Source of the DNA: an uncultured Clostridia bacterium
GTDB taxonomy: Bacteria > Bacillota > Clostridia > Christensenellales > UBA1242
Length of the DNA stretch: 64,000 nt
Assembly (NCBI GenBank): GCA_934757865.1
Contig: CAKVLS010000004.1
Location: 42,858 to 106,857, forward strand
Direction: 5' to 3'
A model generated the notes under the pieces. That model was not told the DNA's origin. It ran no database searches and saw only the letters and a list, made by a program, of their open reading frames with translations. Every line of letters begins with the position of its first letter. Position 1 is the first letter of the stretch. The translations under genes and the position numbers were made by a program. Of this stretch, positions 8,126 through 16,495 are shown in pieces.

Positions 8126-9625
8126 CTACTTTATATATGTATTTTTTAACGCCTTTCTGTCTACTTTTCCATTGGCGTTGTATGGTAAAAGTTGCTCTTT
8201 ATAAACTTTTGCTGGCATCATATAATAAACTAGTTTTTTATTAAGTGTCGCCATCAATTCGTCCACTTTGATTCTGCCGGTGTATATAAGCACTATTTCA
8301 TCGTTTTTGTCATCAAATAGGCAAACGGCATCTTGCACCTTCTCAATAGCTACGATGGTGTTTTCTATTTCGCCTAGTTCTATTCTATAACCCATATGTT
8401 TAATCTGGTAATCTGCTCTACCGCAAAATTCCATTTCGCCATACTTGTTGTACTTGACTAAATCGCCAGTCTTGTATACAACCTCTGGATAGTCACTTTG
8501 AATAGGATTTTGGACAAAGTTTTCTTTATTCTTAGCGTCATTTTTGTAATAACCATGAGCTAAGAAGCTACCTCTAATATATAGCTCGCCCATCTCATCT
8601 TGAGCTGTAACTCTTTTGCCATCACTTACTATCATGCAATCACAATTTCGGCAAGCTATACCTATAGGCAAACTCTCGTCATTTCTAAACTTTCTATTAA
8701 CCTCATAGTAACAGCATATATCAGTTGCTTCTGTTGGTCCAAATAAGTTGTAGTACTTGACGCCTTTTAGGTTGTTTCTCCAATAGTTAAGAGGTTTATT
8801 GTGCATTACTTCGCCCGCAAAAAGTACTTTTTTAAGGTGTTCTGGCTTTTGATACTTAAACATATCAATATTTGCCATGATGCTAATAGCAGATGGTACC
8901 CAATAGATTGTATTGACTTTTTGCTCGTTCATGAATTGTATTGCTTTTAGCGGAAAGGCAAAATATTTAGTTGGGATAATTACATAAGTCGCCCCAGCAA
9001 AAATAGTTGCAAAAAAGTCAGACACTGACATACTGAAATATAGTGGCGTTTGGCTACCAAAAACAGTCTTGTTGTTTATTCTAAATGTATCTATAAACCA
9101 CTCAATATAACTTATAACATTGCCATGACTAAGCACTGTGCCCTTTGGAACGCCAGTTGAGCCTGATGTAAATAGTATATAAAGTGGGTCGGTACTAATA
9201 ATATCATCAAGATTTGCAGAGTTTTTTGCTTCTACGCAGTCATCAATACAAATTACATTTTTTGATTCAAAGTTTTGGCAAAAGTTGTCTTTTGTATCCT
9301 TAGAAACTATAACAGCACTTGGGCTCAAAACATCAAGTATCTTATCTAATCTATCTTTTGGTGAGTGAGTATCTAGCACAGTGTAGACATTGCCACTATA
9401 CACAGCACCCATCATTGCCGCCGTAAGATCGCATGATCTATCTATAAATAAAGCAATATTTTTGTGCTTTTCGCCGTTTAGACTCCCAAAAATACTGCTC
9501 GCAATTTTCTTAGCTTTATCTTTTAGCTCGCCAAATGTAAGGCTAGAACTTTCATCTACAATAGCAACTTTGTTATAATTTTTTGCTACCGTCTTCTCAA
9601 AATAATTTATGATATTGTTTAGCAT
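8126..9625 (-). CDS. amino acid adenylation enzyme, DltA-like
   Basis: A 499-residue stand-alone ANL ligase that activates a carboxylic acid with ATP and loads it on the carrier protein. Core motifs are the P-loop region LFTSGSTGVPKG, FGPTEATDICC, KTGDLVKYNKYGEMEFCGR and the C-terminal NGKVDRKAL with its catalytic lysine. Length and layout fit D-alanine:carrier ligases, and the D-Ala substrate is inferred from context only. It is the first gene of the operon, with ATG just after AAAGGG (a tight spacing) and about 20 nt of leader after the -10 box. Confidence 0.88.
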   Translation of the reverse strand: MLNNIINYFEKTVAKNYNKVAIVDESSSLTFGELKDKAKKIASSIFGSLNGEKHKNIALFIDRSCDLTAAMMGAVYSGNVYTVLDTHSPKDRLDKILDVLSPSAVIVSKDTKDNFCQNFESKNVICIDDCVEAKNSANLDDIISTDPLYILFTSGSTGVPKGTVLSHGNVISYIEWFIDTFRINNKTVFGSQTPLYFSMSVSDFFATIFAGATYVIIPTKYFAFPLKAIQFMNEQKVNTIYWVPSAISIMANIDMFKYQKPEHLKKVLFAGEVMHNKPLNYWRNNLKGVKYYNLFGPTEATDICCYYEVNRKFRNDESLPIGIACRNCDCMIVSDGKRVTAQDEMGELYIRGSFLAHGYYKNDAKNKENFVQNPIQSDYPEVVYKTGDLVKYNKYGEMEFCGRADYQIKHMGYRIELGEIENTIVAIEKVQDAVCLFDDKNDEIVLIYTGRIKVDELMATLNKKLVYYMMPAKVYKEQLLPYNANGKVDRKALKNTYIK

Positions 9626-9646
9626 AACCCTTTATCTCTACTTTTC

Positions 9647-9675
9647 ATTATACAAGCCTATATTATATATGTCAA
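9647..9675 (-). promoter_or_regulatory. promoter of dlt-like operon
   Basis: A perfect SigA promoter on the minus strand: TTGACA, 17 bp, TATAAT. The rest of 9676-9810 shows only AT-rich DNA and no operator that I can recognise. Confidence 0.85.
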
Positions 9676-9813
9676 ACTCATATGGCTAAAAATATACAAT
9701 CGTGCAGTTTTTGCCCATTTTTATGTGAATTTGAGGCGTTTTTGGCACAAAAATGCAAATTTTCTATAACTAATACAATGCTGTATTTTGTCGTATTTAA
9801 TAAAATGCAACAA

Positions 9814-9846
9814 AAAAACTAGCCGTTATTTTGGCTAGTTTTTTTT
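9814..9846 (-). terminator. terminator of aconitase X operon
   Basis: ACTAGCC / GGCTAGT stem with A and T runs on its two sides, placed just after the gene ending at 9881. Confidence 0.85.
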
Positions 9847-9880
9847 AGATTGTTATCTATACTATTATGTTATCTATATA

Positions 9881-10339
9881 TTATTTATCTTCTTTGATAA
9901 CGGTAACAGTACCATCTTGAGCTATTTCAATTTTGTCGCCAGTTTCTACATATTTTAAGAATTTGTCGCCTAGTCTATCAATAGCTATGATTGGGCTGTT
10001 TTCCCAGTTACGAGCAAGGATAATACCTGAGCATGCTAGAGAGTCAATATCCTCAGAAAATAGCATTGCGCTTGGGTTAATCTTCATAGAACAAACTGTT
10101 TGGATAACAAGTCCGCCTGTTGTAGAACCTATAGTTTTTGGCAAGCATAAAATTTTGCCTGTTAGGTTCTTTTTATAGATATCTGGGTTGTTTTGGTCAG
10201 ATGCAATTACTTGCTTAGCGTTTTTTAGAGCGCTCTTTTGGAAAGTAGCAAGTGTGTTAACACCTTGTCTTGATACGATAGCTTCGCCTTTTAGCTCGCC
10301 GCCACCTATTACTCTACCCTTAAAAGTCTTAGTACTCAT
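9881..10339 (-). CDS. aconitase X swivel (small) subunit
   Basis: A 152-residue DUF126 swivelling domain, the small subunit of two-chain aconitase X. The LPKTIGSTTGG segment matches the loop that carries the catalytic serine in this family. The start at 10339 is fixed by AAGGAGGG 9 nt upstream, which lies in the last codons of the large subunit; the longer ORF to 10384 is rejected. Stop of the large subunit and this ATG are 1 nt apart, so the chains are made together. Known members dehydrate cis-3-hydroxy-L-proline (bacteria) or mevalonate 5-phosphate (archaea); which applies here is not clear. Confidence 0.9.
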   Translation of the reverse strand: MSTKTFKGRVIGGGELKGEAIVSRQGVNTLATFQKSALKNAKQVIASDQNNPDIYKKNLTGKILCLPKTIGSTTGGLVIQTVCSMKINPSAMLFSEDIDSLACSGIILARNWENSPIIAIDRLGDKFLKYVETGDKIEIAQDGTVTVIKEDK

Positions 10340-10340
10340 A

Positions 10341-11618
10341 TTATTTACCCTCCTTGCCTGTGATAATATTAAGTATATCTTCATCTTTATAATATCTAGC
10401 AGAAGAATATGTTCTTAGTTTGTTAGAAGAAGTGATGATTGGAGCTTTGCCAGCTATTGGGTTGTTGGTGTACATTAGCGGACAGATAGAAGAAACTCTA
10501 ACTCCAGTCTTAACTAGCTCTTTATATAGATCAGTCTTTTCAAACTCTTTGCGAATAGCTGGGCTAGTAGTTAAGATTGTTCTTACTCTTACCTTCGACT
10601 TTCCGCTCTCTTTTAGGCCATTTAGAATATTGTTAGCCCAAGAGTGAAGTTGCGAAGTTGTAAGATGTGGACAGCCTATAAAGCATAGTTTTGGCTTTGC
10701 ATCTTTGTTCTTCCAAAGGATTGGATATGACTTATAAACTCTCTCAATCTCAGCATCATCAATAACATAAGTTTTTGCTTTGTCTTTGATTAAAGTTTTC
10801 TTTAGCTCTTTTGCTTCTGGGGTCAAGTTGTCAACATGGTATAGACCAACTGCACCATTTGAAGCACTAGCAGCGCCCATATCTTTTAGATATGCCTTAG
10901 CGTTGTCGTCTAGCTTCTTGCCAAGGAATTTATCAAGGCCAACGATGTATGGAACATCTTCCATAACTTTAAGGCCTATTGCACTACCTAGTATTTGAGC
11001 CTCAGGAAGTTTAGAAGTCTTAACCTCTATTACCCAGTCAGCTTTTCTACCCTCATCAGTAAGTAGTCCAAATTCTGGAACTTTACCAACGATAGCTGAG
11101 AAAATATCTAGCATACCGCTATTTCTGTTGCATCTAGCACCAAGTACTGAGTTAGCATATACAACTGCAGAACTCTCTGCCCAAGAAAGAATATCGCCTT
11201 TCTTAGGAGTGTTGCCTACTTCGTCTAGGTAACAAGTACATGTAAAGCCGTCAGTAGTTTTTAGACCAAGCTTCTTTAGTTGCTCTTCGTATCTAGCTTG
11301 TTGGCTGTACATAATTTTGCTAAAAATTAGTTTGTTTAGAATATTACATTTTACATTTTTGTAATCGATAGGTCTTGGGTCTACGGTAAATGGGTATTTA
11401 GTTTTTAGGCCAGCAGCGATTAGCTCGTCCATTGTTCTAAATAGTGGTTTTAGTAGTCCAATACCAAAAGATGTTACAAGGTGTCCGTCATGAGTTACTG
11501 GGACAAGTCTTTTTGCTCCAAAAGCGTCACCAAACTCAACGATTGTTTTCATAACTTTGGCAAGAGTTTCGCCTTGTTTTCCGTCAAGTATCTCTTGCTC
11601 TTCTTTAGTTAGTTTCAT
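10341..11618 (-). CDS. aconitase X catalytic (large) subunit
   Basis: A 425-residue DUF521/AcnX hydro-lyase subunit. The family block WAESSAVVYANSVLGAR is at residues 146-162. Cys163 (ARCNR), Cys316 (IGCPHL) and Cys379 (SICPLM) are in the right places to be the three iron-sulphur ligands. It should dehydrate a hydroxy acid together with the swivel subunit. It begins 10 nt after the enoate-reductase-like gene, so the two activities are coproduced: dehydration gives an unsaturated acid, which is what an enoate reductase uses. That coupling is inference; no transporter or racemase neighbour points to hydroxyproline. Confidence 0.9.
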   Translation of the reverse strand: MKLTKEEQEILDGKQGETLAKVMKTIVEFGDAFGAKRLVPVTHDGHLVTSFGIGLLKPLFRTMDELIAAGLKTKYPFTVDPRPIDYKNVKCNILNKLIFSKIMYSQQARYEEQLKKLGLKTTDGFTCTCYLDEVGNTPKKGDILSWAESSAVVYANSVLGARCNRNSGMLDIFSAIVGKVPEFGLLTDEGRKADWVIEVKTSKLPEAQILGSAIGLKVMEDVPYIVGLDKFLGKKLDDNAKAYLKDMGAASASNGAVGLYHVDNLTPEAKELKKTLIKDKAKTYVIDDAEIERVYKSYPILWKNKDAKPKLCFIGCPHLTTSQLHSWANNILNGLKESGKSKVRVRTILTTSPAIRKEFEKTDLYKELVKTGVRVSSICPLMYTNNPIAGKAPIITSSNKLRTYSSARYYKDEDILNIITGKEGK

Positions 11619-11628
11619 TTATTTCCTC

Positions 11629-13890
11629 CTAAATGCTCAAACATTTTCTATAAGCGCCCTTAACAGCAGTAAATACTTTGCCTGGCATCAAACTATCGCC
11701 AACATTGTATATTTCTGGAGCGGCATTTGATTTTACTAAGCCATAATACAAATCATCATTAGAAGATATTCCGCAAGCAAATACTACTACATCGCTCTCG
11801 ACATAGATATCTTGATACTCGTCTTTAACCTTCTTAGCAAGTGGGTTAGGAATATTTTCTGGCAAAATTGGTTGCCATGTATTAAATGGATTTGGAACAG
11901 TCTTAGAAACATTTTTCTTAACAGTAACGGTCTTATCTGCATTGATAGATTTTACAAATGAGCAGTTGTGAACTTTTACACCATACTTCTCTAGGTAATG
12001 CAAAATATGTCCACGGTTAGCAGTACATGAGTTAGCCATTAGGTTAGGTGTAGCTTCGATGATTGTTACATCTTTGTTTAGCTCAGTCTTTAAATAATAT
12101 GCTAGCTCGCAGCCGCTATCACCACCACCGATGATTGCAAATGTATCTGCTTTGCTATATTTTTTAGGATTATTAAGAACATCAACAACATAAGTTACAT
12201 TTTTGTTCTCAACGCCGTCGATTGGAAGGAATCTTTGTTTTGTACCAGTTGCAACTACGATAGCATCGTATTTTGCAGCCTTTAACATTTTTTCATCAGC
12301 GGCTACGCCTAGATTTAGAGTGAAGTTTTTGTTCTTCTTCATACCAGTAACTAAGTTGTTAAGATACTCAACATAGTTAGCTAGTTCATACTTAAATTTT
12401 GGAACAGAAGCTGCTATGATTGTACCACCAATCTTTTTAGATTTTTCGTATAGGTCAACTTTGTGTCCTCTTGCAAGCAATGTCTTAGCTGCTACCACGC
12501 CCGCAGGGCCAGCACCAATAACAGCAATCTTTTTGCTCTTTTCTGCCTTAGGAATATCTCTCAAAAGTTCTTCTTCAAAAGCAGTTCTTGGGTTAACCGC
12601 ACATTGTGGGTGTCCGCCGTCTACAAACTCTTTGATACAACCTTCGTGACAACCGATACATGGGATGATGTCTTTTGTATTACCAGCATAAGCCTTGTTT
12701 ACCCAGTCTGGGTCTGCAAGTAGTGGTCTACCTAGCATTATCATGTCGCACATATTATCTCTTAGAGCTTTTTCAGCAAGGTCTGGATAACCTAACTTAC
12801 CTACAGCAACTACAGGAACTTCTACGCCTGCATTTGACAAAATATTATTCTCTTTGAAGTAGTCTTTTACAAGTTTAGAAACTTCTAGGAAACAGCCACT
12901 TGGCATACTAGCAGGAGGATGAGGAAGCCACCAGTTATCATAGCAACCTAGGTCAACGTCAAACATATCAACGCCCGCTTTAACAAGGTTAGCCATATAA
13001 TCTAAAGTCTCGACTATTCTTCTCTCGTTTCTGTATTTACGAAGAGCTTTTACGCCTTTCATCTTATCGCCATAAGTTGCGTTAAGAGCAAGTGAAAGGT
13101 CAATTCTATACATAATAGGATAATTGTTTCCAACTCTCTTACGAATTTGTTTAACGCAGTCGATACCAAATTGTTGCCAATTAGCATATCTACCAGCAAG
13201 TCTTCTGTTAAATGCTGGGTTAGTCAATTGCTCCATTAGGTAGCCTTCGTGACCATGCAAATACACACCATCAATGTTACAAGCTTTTGCGTCAGCAGCA
13301 CCTTGTCCCATATTTTTGACTATCTTCTTTACTTTCCCATCGGTGATAGTAGCACATGGAATCTCTGGAATATAAAAGTTAGGGTTCCAGCTAGCTGAAA
13401 CAGGAAGTTTAAGGCTGTTAACTAAGCATTGTGGGTTGCCTACTCTACCAAGGCCAGCAGTTAGCTGAATAAATAATTTAGCACCATGACTATGACAAGC
13501 ATATGCAAGGTCTCTCCAGCCAGCAAGTACTGTACGGCTACGATCTATTCTTGGGAAGTAAGATAATTTTCCAAGCTCAGTGATAGATGGATCAATTCCA
13601 TGAGATACAGGCACAAGACCTGTTGTGATAAGACCAACGCCGCCCTTAGCACGCTCTTCAAAGTATGCAAGCATTTTTGCGTTAGGTCTACCAGTCTCCT
13701 CACACATAGAAATGTTGCCCATAGGTCCCATTACCAAACGGTTTTTTATGGTAAGTTTGTTAACTTTTATAGGACTAAACATCTCTTTGTAAGGATAAAG
13801 TTTATTGGTCATTTTTGGGGTTTCGCCCTTCAAAAACCAATTACCGAAACTTTCTTCTAAATTTTGAAGAAGTTGTTCTTTGTTTTCCAT
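11629..13890 (-). CDS. NADH:flavin / enoate reductase-like iron-sulphur flavoenzyme
   Basis: A 753-residue enzyme of the old-yellow-enzyme plus pyridine-nucleotide-reductase type (2-enoate reductase, BaiCD/BaiH, 2,4-dienoyl-CoA reductase). Residues about 35-400 form the FMN barrel with the clostridial HEGYL motif. Cys411, Cys414, Cys418 and Cys430 bind a [4Fe-4S] cluster. GAGPAG (about 459) is the FAD site and IGGGDSG (about 605) the NAD(P)H site. The N-terminus carries some 30 extra residues and total length exceeds the usual 640-670. It reduces an activated C=C bond at the expense of NAD(P)H. It is the first gene of the operon with aconitase X. Confidence 0.88.
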   Translation of the reverse strand: MENKEQLLQNLEESFGNWFLKGETPKMTNKLYPYKEMFSPIKVNKLTIKNRLVMGPMGNISMCEETGRPNAKMLAYFEERAKGGVGLITTGLVPVSHGIDPSITELGKLSYFPRIDRSRTVLAGWRDLAYACHSHGAKLFIQLTAGLGRVGNPQCLVNSLKLPVSASWNPNFYIPEIPCATITDGKVKKIVKNMGQGAADAKACNIDGVYLHGHEGYLMEQLTNPAFNRRLAGRYANWQQFGIDCVKQIRKRVGNNYPIMYRIDLSLALNATYGDKMKGVKALRKYRNERRIVETLDYMANLVKAGVDMFDVDLGCYDNWWLPHPPASMPSGCFLEVSKLVKDYFKENNILSNAGVEVPVVAVGKLGYPDLAEKALRDNMCDMIMLGRPLLADPDWVNKAYAGNTKDIIPCIGCHEGCIKEFVDGGHPQCAVNPRTAFEEELLRDIPKAEKSKKIAVIGAGPAGVVAAKTLLARGHKVDLYEKSKKIGGTIIAASVPKFKYELANYVEYLNNLVTGMKKNKNFTLNLGVAADEKMLKAAKYDAIVVATGTKQRFLPIDGVENKNVTYVVDVLNNPKKYSKADTFAIIGGGDSGCELAYYLKTELNKDVTIIEATPNLMANSCTANRGHILHYLEKYGVKVHNCSFVKSINADKTVTVKKNVSKTVPNPFNTWQPILPENIPNPLAKKVKDEYQDIYVESDVVVFACGISSNDDLYYGLVKSNAAPEIYNVGDSLMPGKVFTAVKGAYRKCLSI

Positions 13891-13917
13891 AATTTCCCTC
13901 CAGTTTTTATTACTTAT

Positions 13918-13946
13918 ATAATACCAAAATCAGCCATTTTTTTCAA
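13918..13946 (-). promoter_or_regulatory. promoter of enoate reductase/aconitase X operon
   Basis: TTGAAA, 17 bp, TATTAT on the minus strand, followed by the ribosome binding site GGAGGG before the ATG at 13890. Confidence 0.75.
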
Positions 13947-14087
13947 ACAAACTAATACAATATTTTGCAAAATACACAAAAAATATTTTTTGTTAAATAC
14001 ATAAATAATATTTTTGAAAAAATATAAAAAATAATACAAATATAAAAAATAAATATATCTTAAAGGCATATATAAAAAACATCAATA

Positions 14088-14116
14088 TTGACATTACAAA
14101 GAACTTGCAATATAAT
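14088..14116 (+). promoter_or_regulatory. promoter of first paralogue
   Basis: A perfect promoter: TTGACA, 17 bp, TATAAT. It is followed by AGGTGAGGAA before the ATG at 14139. The stretch 13947-14087 is very AT-rich and shows nothing else. Confidence 0.85.
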
Positions 14117-14138
14117 ATAAAGGTGAGGAAAATAAATA

Positions 14139-14864
14139 ATGAAACCAGAAATAAAAGATAAAAAACAAGAAATCAAAAAACCAACTTTATTAACAAAAAT
14201 TAAAAAACTCTTTATCCCAAAAGAAAAAGAGCCTGAGCAAATTACCGCTATAAAAATTGTAAAAGAGATGTCAAAAAATAACCCTTACCCTGTAGGTAAA
14301 AGCATAGACAAAATATCAAAATATATTACAAATGAAAAAGAATTACCCGTAGCCCAAAGACTTGAACTTTTGCTTGATGCCTACGGCAAGTATTATAAAT
14401 ACCAACATCAATCTACAGTTTCATATGCAGTAGATGAAGAAGCTGCGGATTTTTCTAGAATTGAAGATGAGTACTATCGTATGGGCAAAAAAATATCTTT
14501 TAACGACTACTTCAATGCGCGTATGAAAGAACAAGAATATATCGTAAATAGAGAGCTTAGAAATAATGCTCAAAAACTTCTTACAAATGCAGAAAATAAT
14601 GGCAATAAAGAAGAAGTGATGAACAATTTGGATTCATATGGAGCATTAATAATTAATAACTCGCTTAAACTACAAGATGACTTTTGGACAAATAGAGATA
14701 AGAGTGGATACAAATTTTCTAATGATGAAAAATTTATAAAAGATGCACTTATATATAGATATGAGCAAAAGTTAGAAGCTAAAAAATCAAAAACAACTCA
14801 ATGCCCTTCTCAACAAAAAAGCGAAGACAAAAAACAATCTTCAGATTCAGCCCAAGGTATGTAA
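14139..14864 (+). CDS. hypothetical protein, first of tandem paralogues
   Basis: A 241-residue charged protein of unknown function with no signal peptide or membrane span. A basic N-terminal tail (residues 1-40) is followed by NPYPVGKSIDKISKYI and LDAYGKYYKYQH, both shared with the next gene, then helical sequence and a Lys/Ser/Gln-rich tail. The two proteins align over most of their length, so they arose by duplication. The gene has its own perfect promoter. Helical, basic cytoplasmic proteins of this kind could bind nucleic acid or a membrane surface, but nothing fixes a function. Confidence 0.78.
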   Translation: MKPEIKDKKQEIKKPTLLTKIKKLFIPKEKEPEQITAIKIVKEMSKNNPYPVGKSIDKISKYITNEKELPVAQRLELLLDAYGKYYKYQHQSTVSYAVDEEAADFSRIEDEYYRMGKKISFNDYFNARMKEQEYIVNRELRNNAQKLLTNAENNGNKEEVMNNLDSYGALIINNSLKLQDDFWTNRDKSGYKFSNDEKFIKDALIYRYEQKLEAKKSKTTQCPSQQKSEDKKQSSDSAQGM

Positions 14865-14886
14865 ATTTTTTTACAATTTTTTGGTA

Positions 14887-14944
14887 TTGACATCTAAAAA
14901 AAATCAATTATAATGAGTTTAGAATTATAACATTAAGGGGGGGG
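14887..14944 (+). promoter_or_regulatory. promoter of second paralogue with G8 tract
   Basis: TTGACA (14887), 16 bp, TATAAT (14109-14 offset: 14909-14914), then a run of eight G at 14937-14944 that doubles as the ribosome binding site, ending 7 nt before the ATG at 14952. A G8 run is remarkable in such AT-rich DNA. Slippage there would change the spacing or strength of the ribosome binding site. Confidence 0.75.
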
Positions 14945-14951
14945 ACAAAAA

Positions 14952-15653
14952 ATGAATCCAATATTAAAAAACGGCAATAAAAAAGTAAAAAAATCAAATT
15001 TCTTCAATAATATTAGGACTTTCTTTTTCCCGACCCCAGAGATGCTTGTTGATAAGATGAGCACATCAACTAGCTATCCTTACGGCAGATCACTAGATGC
15101 GATATCTAACAAAATCGTAAGCTCAAAAACACTTGCTCCAGAGCAAAAAATTGACCTTTTGTTTGACGCCTACGGTAAGTATTATAAGTACCAACACGAA
15201 AGAGTTGTTAATTTTGCGACTTTTGAGTTCTATTATGAAGACTTTATGATAGAGTTTGCGGGCGAGCTTTTTAAGCATCAATATAGATATGACAAACGCT
15301 TTAGAGAGTTATCTGCTGAGACAAAGTACATCGTTAACAGAAACTTTGACGAAGATATGAAAGATGTATTTGCAGAGGCTAAACAAAAAAATATTATGCA
15401 CTCTGTTATTGAAAAATTAGATGACTATCAAATTAAAGCCATCAATGCAGCTATGAAACTTAAAGACAACTACAAAGAGGGTCTTGTAGATAATGAATAT
15501 CAAGCTGATGATAACGAGAAGTATCTAGAAAAATTACTTGTTGCAAGATATGACAAAAAATTAGAGCAACAAAAAGCTTCTACCAAACCTTTCCCAGAGT
15601 TTGAGGAGCAAGTAATCACAGAGACTCATTCACAAGGTAGCCAAGTATTGTAA
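14952..15653 (+). CDS. hypothetical protein, second of tandem paralogues
   Basis: A 233-residue paralogue of the preceding protein: SYPYGRSLDAISNKI and LDAYGKYYKYQH-type segments (FDAYGKYYKYQH here) match closely, and both end in polar tails. It is predicted soluble and mainly helical. It has a separate near-perfect promoter, so the two can be expressed independently. The G8 tract in front of the start could make translation variable. Function unknown; I know no named family. Confidence 0.78.
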   Translation: MNPILKNGNKKVKKSNFFNNIRTFFFPTPEMLVDKMSTSTSYPYGRSLDAISNKIVSSKTLAPEQKIDLLFDAYGKYYKYQHERVVNFATFEFYYEDFMIEFAGELFKHQYRYDKRFRELSAETKYIVNRNFDEDMKDVFAEAKQKNIMHSVIEKLDDYQIKAINAAMKLKDNYKEGLVDNEYQADDNEKYLEKLLVARYDKKLEQQKASTKPFPEFEEQVITETHSQGSQVL

Positions 15654-15672
15654 ACTAGCAAAAATAACAAGT

Positions 15673-15711
15673 AAAAAAGCACTTAAGAGATTACCCCTTA
15701 AGTGCTTTTTA
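15673..15711. terminator. bidirectional terminator
   Basis: GCACTTAAG / CTTAAGTGC stem with A and T runs, between convergent genes ending at 15653 and 15717. Confidence 0.85.
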
Positions 15712-15716
15712 TTTAT

Positions 15717-16412
15717 CTACACTATCTCAACTAATTTGTTGCCTAGTTTGTCGCAAGATGTAAGGTAGTATGTTACGCCATTTTTGTTAACGACAAGATC
15801 TGACTTACATTGATTGCCGTGTAAGTGCCCATACACAACAGTTGTTATACCAAACTCTTCAATAAGTCTTGTAAAATCACTATCTTCTCTTTTGCTATTA
15901 AATGGTGGATAATGAAGTATAGCAATTATTTTTTCGCCATTTGTAGCAAGGGCTTTGGCCTTTTCAAATGACATACGAAGTCTAATAACTTCTCTATCTA
16001 GTATCTTCTTGTCCTCAGGTGTTGGCTCGCCCTTTTCTGGTACGCTCCACGCTCTTGAACCGCAAAAGACTTTGTCCTCTATCTTGATAGCGTCATTTTG
16101 AAGGGCATAAAAGTTAGGAGGCAAGACGCCTCTTACTTTACTAATAGTACTCCACCAGTAGTCATGATTGCCACGGACTATTATTTTTTTGCCTTTGTTC
16201 TTGCCTATAAGTTCTAGGTCACAAACGGCGTCTTCTAGATTCATCGCCCAGCTAATATCTCCGGCTACTATTACCATATCGTCATCAGTTACTTTTTTGT
16301 CCCAATCGGCAAAAATATCGTCAACATAATTTTCCCATGTAGGTCCAAAAATATTCATAGGTTTAGGGTTATTGATAGATAAGTGTAAATCACTGATAGC
16401 AAATACTCTCAT
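15717..16412 (-). CDS. calcineurin-like metallophosphoesterase
   Basis: A 231-residue dinuclear-metal phosphoesterase. All five motifs are visible: SDLHLS near the N-terminus, GDISWA, GNHDYWW, ILHYPPFN and YGHLHG. Length and the GNHDYWW form fit the small stand-alone phosphatase group found across clostridia, usually annotated as serine/threonine phosphatase although natural substrates are unclear. It is a single gene, convergent with the paralogue pair and followed leftward by its share of a bidirectional terminator. Confidence 0.88.
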   Translation of the reverse strand: MRVFAISDLHLSINNPKPMNIFGPTWENYVDDIFADWDKKVTDDDMVIVAGDISWAMNLEDAVCDLELIGKNKGKKIIVRGNHDYWWSTISKVRGVLPPNFYALQNDAIKIEDKVFCGSRAWSVPEKGEPTPEDKKILDREVIRLRMSFEKAKALATNGEKIIAILHYPPFNSKREDSDFTRLIEEFGITTVVYGHLHGNQCKSDLVVNKNGVTYYLTSCDKLGNKLVEIV

Positions 16413-16461
16413 ATTTTCTCCTACATGTATTATGGCACAAAAACCTTATAATGTCAAAAAT

Positions 16462-16495
16462 AAAAAAGCCCCAAATAAATTGGGGCTATTTTTTA
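16462..16495 (-). terminator. Rho-independent terminator
   Basis: AGCCCCAA / TTGGGGCT stem with flanking A and T runs, at the end of the gene ending at 16493. Confidence 0.85.

Noticed and set aside
10341..11618. LeuC or classical aconitase
   Set aside because: Length, separate swivel partner and the WAESSAVVYANSVLGAR block are those of aconitase X.
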